This document shows, one piece after another, positions 16,932-26,344 of a stretch of 64,000 nt of DNA. The notes below the pieces were generated by a model, which was not told the origin of the DNA, searched no databases, and saw only the letters and a list, made by a program, of their open reading frames with translations. Source of the DNA: Paenalicyclobacillus ferrooxydans (GTDB taxonomy: Bacteria > Bacillota > Bacilli > Alicyclobacillales > Alicyclobacillaceae); assembly GCF_001399675.1 (NCBI RefSeq), contig NZ_LJCO01000042.1, forward strand, positions 80,056-144,055. The letters run 5' to 3'. The position numbers were made by a program, and so were the translations under genes. The number at the start of each line of letters is the position of its first letter. Position 1 is the first letter of the stretch.

Positions 16932-18304
16932 TGGTACTTGTCCTCCCCGTGCTGCCTCATGACTGCCTTTTGCAACAGAAGGGTTTCTTGATAATCCTGA
17001 GAAAAAAATCCTTCCGGCCAGTCGGGTATAAATCCATCTCGATCTATGTCGAGTTTCTTGATTGAGTTACTTCCCGTAACGCCATTCTTTGACGAGTAAT
17101 ACAGAGCAAGGTCGCTGGGTCTTAGTTTTCCTTCGGCTATATATCTTCGCAAACGCAACAAGAGATACTCACTGTGTGTTTCAATAAGGAATGAAGGTCC
17201 CGTTTTATTCCTCGGCTTAATAGCATTAATAAATAGGTCAGCTAAACTTGCCTGGGCTGCAGGATGTAAATGCAGCTCAGGTTGCTCAATAACAGTTAAA
17301 GAGGAGTCAGTAGCTAAAAATGTCTGGAGCACAACCGGAATAAGTTGCGAAAGTCCGTGCCCCACATCGATAATATTGTTCTTCACACGGGTCGTGACGT
17401 CCTCAATCATTATGCTAAACATGTCCCCGCGCAAATCGTCTACGTGCAGGCGAAACCCTAAATTCTCCTCCAACCATTGGGACACATTAGACACAACTGG
17501 ACCCTTAGTCCGCATGTCCTGAGACAGGATTAGTGGAGCAAACTCCCCGTCCCCACCCAAATGGTGTACCGCATTTTCACGGTAGCGATAAGCACGTTCT
17601 GGCGTCCGACGGAACGGCCCTATATAATTAATCTTATTAGCAAATTCCGACCAGTAATCCCCAAGAAATCTGTATAATTCGAATAGAGTTATCTCGAAAT
17701 CATCAAGCGTTCGAACTTTTTCACGTCTCTTTTCCCTTTGAACTTGTAGTGCTTCGAAGATTGTCCTTACGTCCGGCAGAAATTTGTCAAATCCTAAAGG
17801 CAAATTCCTATGACGAAAAGTAGCATCTGAAGCGATGTGCCCAAAAATGTCGTAGGTCCCATCTTGCGTTCGCTCGGCTCGTAAAAATTCTTTTCCACTT
17901 TGTTGACGGATTATGAATCTTTCAACCTTAATAGTTGTGGAATACTTTTTTACAATAAGATTGAGTACAAGTGATTCCTTATTGCTAGATAACAAACTGT
18001 CACCGAAATAGTGGCGACGGTGGTTAAGTAGTGAGGGGTCAAACTTGATCTCAAATTCGATCTCACGATTCGGGTCGTGACCAAAAACAACATCGTCATA
18101 GCTTCCATAGTCGATGGATCTCCCAAAAAACAACAACGGAGCCATAGAGTCATCTAAGATGGTTTGCTTAAGTACTAGAGGGAATCTCATGACACTGCTC
18201 TTACCAGAACTATTTTGCCCGATTAGTATTGTAATAGGTTTAAGCTCTATGTTGTCGGTATCAAGGTACCCTTTTACGTTTTTCAATCTCATCATAGAGA
18301 TCAC
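16925..18304 (-). CDS. ABC/AAA-type ATPase (OLD/AriA-like, DUF3696-like C terminus)
   Basis: This 459-residue protein is an SMC/ABC-like ATPase: Walker A GQNSSGKSS at residues 29-37, signature-like GHGLSQLIP, Walker B TVIEQPELHLHPAAQ and the H-loop IETHSE. The C-terminal EGFFSQDY segment resembles DUF3696. The frame is open to 18343, but GTG at 18304 has GGGGG about 7 bases upstream and gives a normal N terminus (MMRLKNVKGY). It is the first gene of a two-gene operon with the TOPRIM protein. By analogy with AriA/OLD it would sense an invader and control the nuclease. A housekeeping DNA-repair role cannot be excluded. Confidence 0.83.
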   Translation of the reverse strand: MISMMRLKNVKGYLDTDNIELKPITILIGQNSSGKSSVMRFPLVLKQTILDDSMAPLLFFGRSIDYGSYDDVVFGHDPNREIEFEIKFDPSLLNHRRHYFGDSLLSSNKESLVLNLIVKKYSTTIKVERFIIRQQSGKEFLRAERTQDGTYDIFGHIASDATFRHRNLPLGFDKFLPDVRTIFEALQVQREKRREKVRTLDDFEITLFELYRFLGDYWSEFANKINYIGPFRRTPERAYRYRENAVHHLGGDGEFAPLILSQDMRTKGPVVSNVSQWLEENLGFRLHVDDLRGDMFSIMIEDVTTRVKNNIIDVGHGLSQLIPVVLQTFLATDSSLTVIEQPELHLHPAAQASLADLFINAIKPRNKTGPSFLIETHSEYLLLRLRRYIAEGKLRPSDLALYYSSKNGVTGSNSIKKLDIDRDGFIPDWPEGFFSQDYQETLLLQKAVMRQHGEDKYQW

Positions 18305-18574
18305 TTCTGAACCCCCTACATTGGCTTTCATCGATATTACCATATTATGATAATAATCTAAAACTAGGAGTCAATAAACTGCCACTCGAGTAGACGGATG
18401 TGGTTGTAGTGGGCGCTAGTCGCATCATTTAACAGCAGACCGTGGTTCACTAGATAACGTTCAATGTCAAGTAAATCGATTGTGCTATTCGATTACGAAT
18501 CGTAGGGAACAACATGCCATGCAAATCAAAAAGACCCCCTAATTTAAGGACGATCTTCTGGGTAAGATAATCAT

Positions 18575-18865
18575 TTATTCCGGAAGAGGAATAAGACAAC
18601 ACGATTCACATAAAATCTCGCTGTTTGTAAACGTCGAATATAAGTGTTCCGTGAAGGTGACCCTAATCCCTTCCCACATCTCTTGAAAGTCCATATTTTC
18701 ACCGATTCCTTGTCATACTTGGTTTCTAGCACCTTCGCGAACCGTTTTTAAGTTTGCTTCGCACTTCTCGTCCGAAACCTCAGTAATGGAACGGATAGTA
18801 ACATTAAAGTTGTGCGTTCCCTTAGTCGTGGCCCCCCGCGCCCGGATCCTCGTTCCTATATTCAT
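18575..18865 (-). pseudogene. small broken reading frame, function unknown
   Basis: One frame encodes 50 residues from ATG 18865 (MNIGTRIRARGATTKG...), stops at TGA 18713-18715, and continues in the same frame to 18575 with a second ATG at 18694 (MDFQEMWEGIRVTF) and a cysteine pair CESCC. It is either two tiny genes or one gene with an in-frame stop. No family is recognised. The rest of 18344-18929 contains nothing I can identify. Confidence 0.3.
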
Positions 18866-18929
18866 TGGATATCGCAACTAATGATGTCCCCGTGTAAAGT
18901 ACTTTACTGCGGACTGTTCGCTCATCCGG

Positions 18930-19739
18930 TTATGATGTATGCGAGGCTTTTGGATCTTCCAAGAGGCGCCGAAACTCTGAAACAGACGAAATGTAAAAGT
19001 AGGCTCCCTCTTTCCGCAGAACGCCAAGCGTCTCAAGTCGGCGAAACACTTGAGCGACAGTGACTCGTGTGGTGCCAGCTAAGTTAGCCATTTCTTGGTG
19101 AGTAAACGAAAGCGAAATACGGACCCCATCTGCTGCGTTTGATTTATTACCAGAGGCCTCATCCTGAAGACTGGTATCAAGTATCACTGTTTCGTGAAAG
19201 CGGTTACCTGGGGCAACGTCATCCTGACTGCGTCCAGCATGTGGCGCACCATAGGTTTCAGCGAGCTCCAGGAGATAGTTCGCAATCCGGTATTGAGCCG
19301 AGGTATATGACAGAGATGTTAATTGGGAGAGCAGCAGTTGGTATTTATGACTCATACTTTGGCAGACGAATTGTGTAAACGAAGGCTCCGTTCGAAAGAG
19401 GTGATGAAACACATCCATAGTAATACGCATGAGTCGTGCGTCACTCGATGCAATCGCGTTTGTCACAGAACACCGATCTGCCTGTAGGGCACCAAACTCA
19501 TCGAAGATACTGTTGGATCCAACAACTAGTACGGTCTTTTCTTCTCCGGTGGGGCTCAATTGAGAAAGACGGACACGCCCTGTTTCTACCACGTAGATGG
19601 ATTCAAGCTCAGTGCCTTCATGCAGGATATGTTGGTCTTTTCTCACCTGAAGAGGCACTCCGTACTTCCGATAGGGAGCCCAGTCAAACGTCACAGATTC
19701 GACCCAAGTCGACACGCGCGAAAATGGTTGAACGGACAT
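18930..19739 (-). CDS. Crp/Fnr-family transcription regulator
   Basis: The 269-residue protein starts at ATG 19739 behind AGAGGTGGG. It has an N-terminal cyclic-nucleotide-binding-like barrel (about 20-130; HILHEGTELESIYVVETGRVRL), a long dimer helix and a C-terminal winged helix (SFTHQEMANLAGTTRVTVAQVFRRLETLGVL). No iron-sulphur cysteine cluster is seen, so it is not an oxygen-sensing Fnr in the strict sense. A Ser/Asp/Asn-rich insert (about 170-205) precedes the HTH. It is divergent from the permease/aminotransferase operon 94 bases away and probably regulates it. Confidence 0.88.
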   Translation of the reverse strand: MSVQPFSRVSTWVESVTFDWAPYRKYGVPLQVRKDQHILHEGTELESIYVVETGRVRLSQLSPTGEEKTVLVVGSNSIFDEFGALQADRCSVTNAIASSDARLMRITMDVFHHLFRTEPSFTQFVCQSMSHKYQLLLSQLTSLSYTSAQYRIANYLLELAETYGAPHAGRSQDDVAPGNRFHETVILDTSLQDEASGNKSNAADGVRISLSFTHQEMANLAGTTRVTVAQVFRRLETLGVLRKEGAYFYISSVSEFRRLLEDPKASHTS

Positions 19740-19833
19740 CAAACCCACCTCTTTGGTTGTGTCACCAACGTCTGCTTTACGTCATTATTATACCGAACCT
19801 TCTAGAAATTCACGAAACGGGAGGGACAAAAAT

Positions 19834-21237
19834 ATGGCCATGAACGATGATGCTGTCTTTGAACGCGAAAGCGGCCTACAACGGCAACTTTCGACAGGTC
19901 AGTTAACGATGATCGCGATTGGCGGCGCGATTGGCACCGGTCTTTTTATGGGATCCGGCATCGCCATCGGGTACGCCGGCCCCGCAGTCCTGATTAGCTT
20001 TGCAATTGCAGCGCTGATAGCGTTTTTGATGATGCTGAGTCTGTCAGAAATGGCCGTGGCGCATCCAACCGCTGGATCATTTGGTGTGTACGCTGAGAAA
20101 TATTTAGGAAGTTGGGCGGGGTTTGTCGTTCGCTACACCTACTGGGCAGCTCAAGTGATTGCCATCGGGGGTGAAGCCACTGCAGTTGCTATTTACATGC
20201 ACTACTGGTTCCACGGAATCCCAAAGTGGATTTGGATTGCGGCGTTTGCCATTGCCCTCGTCTACGTCAATGCAAGAAGTGTTGGGAACTTCGGCAGGTT
20301 TGAATACTGGTTTGCAATGATTAAGGTCGTCGCTATCGTCCTCTTCATCATCCTTGGCCTTGCAGTAGTTTTTGGCATAGGGGCTCCTGCAAGTGGCTTT
20401 TCAAATCTGACCAGCCACCACGGGTTCATGCCAAATGGGTTCCACGGGGTATGGATGGCCGTACTGATGGCAATTTTCAGCTTTTATGGTGTCGAGGTAG
20501 TTGCTGTCACATCTGGGGAGGCGAAGGATCCTAATAAGGCCATCCCCCGCTCCATGCGAGCCATGGTTGTTCGGTTAATTCTGTTCTACCTGCTCTCTCT
20601 GTTCATTATGCTCAGCGTCATTCCCTGGACGCAAACCGGTGCGAAGGTGGTCAGCGAAAGTCCATTTGTCCTGGTCTTTGCAAAGCTTGGTATCCCAGCT
20701 GCTGCCGGTATCATGAACTTCGTTGTGCTGACTGCTGCACTTTCCAGCATGAACACGAATCTTTACCTCTGTACCCGAATGATTTTTTCACTTTCACGCG
20801 GGGGATACGCCCCAAAATCACTGGGATATATCAGCAAGACAGGTGTCCCCGTCCGAGCGTTACTCGTGTCGAGTGCGGGACTGCTGATTGCTATCATCTT
20901 GAACGTGTTCACGCCTACCGCGTTCAACGACCTGTTTGGCATCGCAATTTTTGGCGGTATCTTCGTATGGCTCATGATTTTCATCACCTTCATGCGCTTT
21001 AGGCCGCAGTCGAAAAATTGGTCACTGTCGTTCCGGGCCCCCTTGTTCCCTGTTGTGCCCATCGTCGGAGCCTTATTGCTCGCAGCCATCCTCATTACCA
21101 TGGCAACGTCTCCGGACTGGGTATCCGCTTGGTATTACGGCGCGCCCTTCATTGTCATCTGCGGCATTGTGTACTACTTTGTCTGGGGAAGAAAGAAAAC
21201 GCCTGTATCCGAAGCCGCTTCGACCAACATGAACTGA
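19834..21237 (+). CDS. amino-acid permease (APC superfamily, AAT type)
   Basis: This 467-residue protein has 12 membrane helices; the N-terminal motif GGAIGTGLFMGSG and the EMAVAHPTAGSFGVYAEKYLG motif are diagnostic of proton-coupled amino-acid permeases. The start is ATG at 19834 behind GGGAGGG. It is first in an operon followed 11 bases later by a class V aminotransferase, so the imported substrate is probably an amino acid or derivative handled by that enzyme. The exact substrate cannot be read from sequence. Confidence 0.92.
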   Translation: MAMNDDAVFERESGLQRQLSTGQLTMIAIGGAIGTGLFMGSGIAIGYAGPAVLISFAIAALIAFLMMLSLSEMAVAHPTAGSFGVYAEKYLGSWAGFVVRYTYWAAQVIAIGGEATAVAIYMHYWFHGIPKWIWIAAFAIALVYVNARSVGNFGRFEYWFAMIKVVAIVLFIILGLAVVFGIGAPASGFSNLTSHHGFMPNGFHGVWMAVLMAIFSFYGVEVVAVTSGEAKDPNKAIPRSMRAMVVRLILFYLLSLFIMLSVIPWTQTGAKVVSESPFVLVFAKLGIPAAAGIMNFVVLTAALSSMNTNLYLCTRMIFSLSRGGYAPKSLGYISKTGVPVRALLVSSAGLLIAIILNVFTPTAFNDLFGIAIFGGIFVWLMIFITFMRFRPQSKNWSLSFRAPLFPVVPIVGALLLAAILITMATSPDWVSAWYYGAPFIVICGIVYYFVWGRKKTPVSEAASTNMN

Positions 21238-21248
21238 GGGGGAGAACC

Positions 21249-22379
21249 ATGTCACTGCAGAAATACCGAGAAATGTTTCCAATACTCAGCGAAAAAGTCC
21301 ATCTCGGGAACTGCTCCCAGTCACCACAGTCAGTACCTGTGATGCGGGCCATGAACGAATATCTTGAGAATTGGAGAATAGTCGGCATGGACTGGGACTT
21401 CTGGATGACAGGTGTAGAAAGAGCAAAAGCTTCGTTTGCCCGTCTCATCCATGCAGACGAGGATGAAATTGCAATGCTCTCGTCCGTATCCGATGTGACC
21501 TCCATGGTAGCAAGTACACTGCCGTTTGGAGAACGCAATCATGTCATCACAACTGTTGATGAATTTCCAACGGTGGGTCATGTCTGGCACGCGCACCAAC
21601 ACCGAGGTCACATTGAACTCGACTTTGCCAGTGCAGATGACAAGATGTACACACCCGCAGTGTTTGAACCGCTGATGCGTCCGACTACCGCACTGTTGTC
21701 GGTGCACCATGTCGGTTACTACAACGGAGCCAAACAGAATTTAAAGCAGTTGGCTGAATTTGCGCACAGCAACGGAGCATACCTGTTTGTGGATGCCTAC
21801 CAATCACTTGGTACCTGCAACCTCAACGTCAAAGAACAAGGTATCGACTTCCTAGCGTCCGGTAACTTGAAGTACCTTCTTGGACTCCCAGGCGTCGCAT
21901 TCCTCTACGTCAAAAAGGAGTTAGCAGAGCAACTGTCCCCTGCAATGACAGGGTGGTTTGGTCGGCAAAACCCATTTTATTTCGACAGTACACACCTGGA
22001 CTTTGGGAGTGGAGCAAGGCGATTCAATACCGGCACTCCGCCAGTGTTGGCTGCATTCGCCGCTCGGGGTGGTATGGATCTATTAAATGAAATCGGACTA
22101 GATGCCATTGGGGCCCGTATTAACGAGCTCTCGGAATACGCCGTTGAAGGTGTGAAATCCCGCGGACTCAATCTGGCCAGTCCAGAGGACGTATCCCAAA
22201 AGGGTGCGAACACTGCCATTCGAGTTGGCGACTCCCATGCAGTCGAAGTCTATCTGATGGCGAGAAACATCATTGCGTCGGCTCGTGGAGATGTCATCCG
22301 CTTGGCGCCACATTTCTTCTCACTCGAATCCGAGATCGACCAGGCCTTGGACGCTATTCTGGAGTGGGCGAAGCATTGA
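21249..22379 (+). CDS. PLP-dependent class V aminotransferase-like enzyme
   Basis: The 376-residue protein has the fold-type I PLP pattern: VDAYQSLG holds the cofactor aspartate and SGNLKYLLGLPG the Schiff-base lysine, in a kynureninase/cysteine-desulfurase-like layout. It lacks a clear cysteine-desulfurase active loop, so a lyase, epimerase or transaminase activity is more likely. The ATG at 21249 follows GGGGGAG. Co-transcription with an amino-acid permease under a divergent Crp-type regulator suggests amino-acid catabolism. Confidence 0.87.
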   Translation: MSLQKYREMFPILSEKVHLGNCSQSPQSVPVMRAMNEYLENWRIVGMDWDFWMTGVERAKASFARLIHADEDEIAMLSSVSDVTSMVASTLPFGERNHVITTVDEFPTVGHVWHAHQHRGHIELDFASADDKMYTPAVFEPLMRPTTALLSVHHVGYYNGAKQNLKQLAEFAHSNGAYLFVDAYQSLGTCNLNVKEQGIDFLASGNLKYLLGLPGVAFLYVKKELAEQLSPAMTGWFGRQNPFYFDSTHLDFGSGARRFNTGTPPVLAAFAARGGMDLLNEIGLDAIGARINELSEYAVEGVKSRGLNLASPEDVSQKGANTAIRVGDSHAVEVYLMARNIIASARGDVIRLAPHFFSLESEIDQALDAILEWAKH

Positions 22380-23125
22380 ACCATAAAACATTGTCACAGC
22401 ATGCGAACTCAAGCCGCGCGGAAGATCAACAGCGCGGCCTTGGGTTTGTCCAGAAACATCCCGTAAACCGAGCGAGTAAGTATTTCCTAACTGTCCTCTC
22501 ATACCTGATGATCCTATTAGGTACCTTTTTAGTGTCAGTTGCATTCAATATGTTTCTCAATCCGAACCACGTGCTTGTGTCAGGCATCGGCGGTGTGGCG
22601 ATTTTGATCTCTTATTTATTTAAACTCTCACTTGGCCCGATCTACTTACTGATTAACATTCCTCTGTTTCTTGGAGGCTGGCGGTACGTAGGATTCCCAT
22701 TCTTTCTGAGGAGCATTGTGGGAACAGTGTCGCTGTCGCTGTTTCTCGTCTTCACAGGCCGTTTCCCGGCCTTTCACCATCCGATTGAAGCTGCTTTCCT
22801 CGGAGGTTTTCTTAGCGGGATTGCTATTGGAGTCGTGCTGCTCGCAGGAGGAACAACGGGCGGAACAGATATTATCTCCGTCATCGTCAACCGAAGATCG
22901 CGATGGTCTGTCGGCCACATTATGTTTGTCATAAACACACTCATCGTTATCGGTGGTGCCTTCCTCTTTGGGATTGAGAATGCGCTTCTCACTATCGAAT
23001 CGCTCCTTATCACCGTACTTGCGGTTAATGGTGTATTGAAACTAGGAGGATGGGAGAAACGCAAAAGTTCCCGAGTCAACATTGAAACGCATCGTTCCTC
23101 CACCCCACCCGGACCAGACCAATAA
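22364..23125 (+). CDS. YitT-family membrane protein, short form
   Basis: The 253-residue protein has five to six membrane helices and the YitT/DUF161 motifs (FNMFLNPNHVLVSGIGGVAIL, then LLAGGTTGGTDIISVIVNRRS). Usual members have a C-terminal cytoplasmic DUF2179 domain of about 80 residues; here the protein ends shortly after the last helix with a basic/Pro tail, so that domain is absent. The GTG start at 22364 overlaps the end of the aminotransferase gene; a TTG at 22376 is an alternative. The transported compound is unknown. Confidence 0.85.
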   Translation: MGEALNHKTLSQHANSSRAEDQQRGLGFVQKHPVNRASKYFLTVLSYLMILLGTFLVSVAFNMFLNPNHVLVSGIGGVAILISYLFKLSLGPIYLLINIPLFLGGWRYVGFPFFLRSIVGTVSLSLFLVFTGRFPAFHHPIEAAFLGGFLSGIAIGVVLLAGGTTGGTDIISVIVNRRSRWSVGHIMFVINTLIVIGGAFLFGIENALLTIESLLITVLAVNGVLKLGGWEKRKSSRVNIETHRSSTPPGPDQ

Positions 23126-23771
23126 TGATGATACAAACGCAAACACAAGCCAGAGTAAGGATCCTTCTCAACAAGCGGGAAACATGCGGGAGAGGGTGAC
23201 CGTTGGTGCACATGCCCATCGCACCGTGGTATGACTGTGCATCGGTCACATCAGTTGGCAAAGGGGTGTTATCTTACAATCGTGGCCATTCTACTCCTGT
23301 ACTCGATATTAGGCTTGTCCGGCAACTGCTTATTTAGTATCCGGGGTCTTCCTGGTACCATAATCAATGGCCTAAGCTACTGTCCTCCAGCACCCGTCTG
23401 AGACTTGATGTTCTCGACTCACAGATGCTATTAAATCCAGGCACTATACAACTCATGCTGCACCCTATTCAATATACCTCCGTGTCCATATAGTCTTACT
23501 TGTCGGGAGAACTAGCTTTAAGCCGATTCTCTTTGCTTTACGTACGGCCCTGCCCTCCCACGAACTCAGATGGTCAGGCCACATTTCCTAGAAATATTTT
23601 ACCTCGGCCTACATCTGGGTGGAACCACAATTCACATTTGTAGGCGGGCTCTCTTGAATGAGCTTTAATTGTCCTCTTGATGTACACATTCTTAATAGAA
23701 TCTATGATTAAATATTCCATGGATGTGTGTTCTATGTTCAATCAGCGGAAGTTGTTAAGGAGGCAAAATAC
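23126..23771. other. 650-base gap, no gene recognised
   Basis: No ORF with a ribosome site, no RNA gene and no strong terminator were found. It separates the amino-acid operon from the uncharacterised three-gene unit and should hold the latter's promoter. Confidence 0.4.
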
Positions 23772-24217
23772 TTGTCGTTACTTGACCGGATCAAAGATAC
23801 TGCCAAACAAACATTGAACCAAGTAAGTGTTCCTGTTCCAATCAAACCCACTATGCTCAGAAGTTCCTTCAAACCGCCGACTTTGAAGGAGTCAAAGACT
23901 TACAGGTTGAGTTTATCGAGGATAATCTTCTACTCAGGGGTACTGCAAAAAAGCTTGTCTCATTTCCATTTAGCTTAGAATTGCGTCCAGCGACTACAGA
24001 GGGAAGGAAAATGTTCTTTACTATCACCAAGTTAAAACCTATAAATGCTGAGTGGGTTAGGCACAAAGTATTAAATGTCCCACCATATCTGTCATATGAC
24101 AATCAGACTGCTTGTCTCAATTTAGATAGTTTTGATGTGGTATCTAAAATACCCGTGGGTTCTATACGGTCATTCAACGTTGTGGACAACGTAATGTGGG
24201 TATCCATAGGAATTTAA
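23772..24217 (+). pseudogene. frameshifted gene of unknown function, first of a three-gene unit
   Basis: An AAGGAGG site lies 8 bases before TTG 23772 (product MSLLDRIKDTAKQTL...). After about 25 codons the sensible protein continues in another frame (QKFLQTADFEGVKDLQVEF..., RGTAKKLVSFPFSLEL...) down to 24217. The switch lies near 23845-23860, around AAACCC, and fits one extra base. The C-terminal part is beta-rich (FTITKLKPINAEWV, VSKIPVGSIRSFNV) and loosely resembles DUF2993-like lipid-binding proteins, which I cannot confirm. If the shift is a sequencing error, the intact protein would be about 148 residues. Confidence 0.55.
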
Positions 24218-24259
24218 AGAAAGCAAACGACTCAAATTCTATGTGTCGAAACCTGGGAT

Positions 24260-25270
24260 TTGAAAGGGGACTTGGATTCTTTGGGATGGGTGGATAAAGT
24301 CAAACTGGCTTCAAAGGAAGCTTTGAAAGTCGCCAGAGAAGTGTCAGAAGAAGTTGTGAGTGGTATTGAGAGCGAGTACGGTCACGAAGATTGGTACAAG
24401 CAAACAAAAGGCATATTCAACACCTCTTCAAGCATAGCGCAAGAGCAACTGAATTATTTTTCAAATTCAGATTTCGGTAAGCAACTCGGTCAAACTGCTC
24501 GAACCATCACCGGAGGGCTTGCTAAACTCCCAGTCTTCTCTCTCACGACAGACGTTATCAAAGCGAGAAACGGTGTAGATATGCTCTACAAACACCTGTT
24601 GGAATCACCAGAAGACCCAATCAGGCACATATGGCTAGCAGAGGCCATGAGACGTGTCCAACGTGACAGAAAGCTATATACCCGAATGAGAACAGTCATG
24701 GATCCATCATACGTGGTTGTTAGGAAAGGCGTACAAACCTTAGTAAGCCTCGGGCAGGAACCAATCGACCCCGCAGAATTAAAACTGCTCAAAAATTCTT
24801 ATCTCCTCTGTTTGAGAGGATTAAAACGCAACCCAGAAAACGCATTACTGTACGACGCATTGTGTCGCCTCTACATCTCGATGAGTAACCCAGCTAAAGC
24901 AGTCGAATGCGCCAAGATTGCACTATTGATTGACCCCTCGTACGCACAAGCCGCCATTTCTTTAGCACGCGCATATCTTGCGTTGCCTCAAACAGAATAT
25001 GCGGAAAAGGCGGCATGGCTTGCTATACAGAAAGGCCACAGTTATGGCTACGAAATACTTGCGGAGATTACAGAGTCCCTCGACGATATAGGTTGGACAA
25101 AAAAGTTACAGGATACGGAACAATTTCGCAAAAAAGTGTCTCAACAGGATAGAGAAGCTTACCTCGGACCAGCCGTTAACAGCTTCAATGCTCTCGAAAT
25201 GGTTGGCAGGGAACAATGGGAAAAGGCCATTAACATCAAAAACAAGTTAGGAGTTTCCGTTTATGTTTGA
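24260..25270 (+). CDS. helical-repeat (TPR-like) cytoplasmic protein of unknown function
   Basis: This 336-residue, mostly helical protein has no signal peptide. Residues about 180-255 look like two tetratricopeptide repeats (NPENALLYDALCRLYISMSNPAKAVECAKIALLIDPSYAQAAISLARAYLAL is the core, seen as A/G and Y/L spacing every 34 residues). The N-terminal third contains amphipathic helices. The frame opens with TTG at 24260; internal TTG/GTG codons up to about 24291 are possible starts. It overlaps the next gene by 8 bases and follows the frameshifted gene by 42, so the three form one operon. The role is probably protein-protein scaffolding. Confidence 0.7.
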   Translation: MKGDLDSLGWVDKVKLASKEALKVAREVSEEVVSGIESEYGHEDWYKQTKGIFNTSSSIAQEQLNYFSNSDFGKQLGQTARTITGGLAKLPVFSLTTDVIKARNGVDMLYKHLLESPEDPIRHIWLAEAMRRVQRDRKLYTRMRTVMDPSYVVVRKGVQTLVSLGQEPIDPAELKLLKNSYLLCLRGLKRNPENALLYDALCRLYISMSNPAKAVECAKIALLIDPSYAQAAISLARAYLALPQTEYAEKAAWLAIQKGHSYGYEILAEITESLDDIGWTKKLQDTEQFRKKVSQQDREAYLGPAVNSFNALEMVGREQWEKAINIKNKLGVSVYV

Positions 25271-25871
25271 TTGGGGTTTTGATTTAGGTTTGCCGGATTT
25301 TGACCATCACGACATATCAGATTCTACAAACGTTGATTTTGATCATGGTGTAAACATGGACTTCGGACACGACGCTATACTCGATCCCCTAGGCCATGCG
25401 ATGGGAGATGTCCAGCACACTGGAGAGCACGACGTGATTCAAGACCCGCTAGGTCAAACCGTCGCCGACATCCATCACATTTCTAATAAAGATGATGTCA
25501 CAAGCAATCTCGACCAGTCAATTGGCTCTGTCCTACATAACAGTAATCATGACATTATTGAAAATAATCTTGGCATGAATGTTGGCCAAGTGGAGCACGG
25601 CCAGACCCATGATACCTATACCGACTCTTTGGGAATGACTGTAGGTTCCGTGGTTCATCACGGAAATACCGATACAGTTTTGGACTCCCTAGGTCAAACT
25701 GTCAGCTCAATTCACCACAATCCAACAGACGTGTCATCCTATATGGATCAACTTGGCTTATCCCGTTCTAACAGTCATGACGGGTTCTTCGATACAAACA
25801 TTGCGGACATCCCGTCTAATGTAGTATTCCAGATTATTACTAACACGAGCTTTCCAAATCCTTTTAGATAG
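25263..25871 (+). CDS. His/Asp-rich protein with six 20-residue repeats
   Basis: The 202-residue acidic protein overlaps the TPR-like gene by 8 bases. From about residue 37 it repeats a 20-residue unit six times, consensus HD-x3-D-x-LG-x2-VG-x-h-x-H (for example HDTYTDSLGMTVGSVVHH). Regular D-x-LG-x2-V spacing suggests short beta-strands and turns, perhaps a beta-propeller-like or solenoid fold; His and Asp clusters could bind metal. The C-terminal ~40 residues are non-repetitive. There is no signal peptide, membrane helix or recognised family. Confidence 0.72.
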   Translation: MFDWGFDLGLPDFDHHDISDSTNVDFDHGVNMDFGHDAILDPLGHAMGDVQHTGEHDVIQDPLGQTVADIHHISNKDDVTSNLDQSIGSVLHNSNHDIIENNLGMNVGQVEHGQTHDTYTDSLGMTVGSVVHHGNTDTVLDSLGQTVSSIHHNPTDVSSYMDQLGLSRSNSHDGFFDTNIADIPSNVVFQIITNTSFPNPFR

Positions 25872-26020
25872 TGATGATTATCTCAGTCCAACGGAGCGCC
25901 TGCTGCTAGTGTTTACCTCCTTGTGTTGATATAGAGGTAAGCGTCAAATGCAGCACACCTCGCGCAGAGATTTTTTGGGGGAGATAATGACCTCAAACAA
26001 ATCCCGAGGGGTGTTTTTTC

Positions 26021-26344
26021 ATGTCCAGAGAAGAAGTGCAGCTTCAGTGGAAAGCCCGTGTTGACGAATTTCGAGAGAGTGGCCAGACAGCGGCGGAATG
26101 GTGTAGAGTCCACAGCCTTAATGTAAACCAGTTTCGTCGCTGGATTCATAAGTTCCCTAAGCAGGGCACTGCAGAATCACCTTCGCCGACAATCAGATGG
26201 CTGTCCGTGACAACGGAAGACCCCACGACCACAATTGCTACCGGTCCGGCAATTACCATCCATGTTGGTTCAGCATCCATCGAGGTGCAAGACGGGTTCA
26301 ATCCCACCCTGTTGAAACAAGTCGTTCATGCCTTGGCAGAATAA
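26021..26344 (+). CDS. tnpA: IS66 accessory protein TnpA
   Basis: The 107-residue protein has an N-terminal helix-turn-helix (WKARVDEFRESGQTAAEWC, then NQFRRWIHKF) and a short C-terminal beta region, as in IS66 OrfA. It starts at ATG 26021 and its TAA overlaps the tnpB ATG by one base. It is probably needed for transposition together with TnpB and TnpC, but the element as a whole is truncated. Confidence 0.88.
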   Translation: MSREEVQLQWKARVDEFRESGQTAAEWCRVHSLNVNQFRRWIHKFPKQGTAESPSPTIRWLSVTTEDPTTTIATGPAITIHVGSASIEVQDGFNPTLLKQVVHALAE

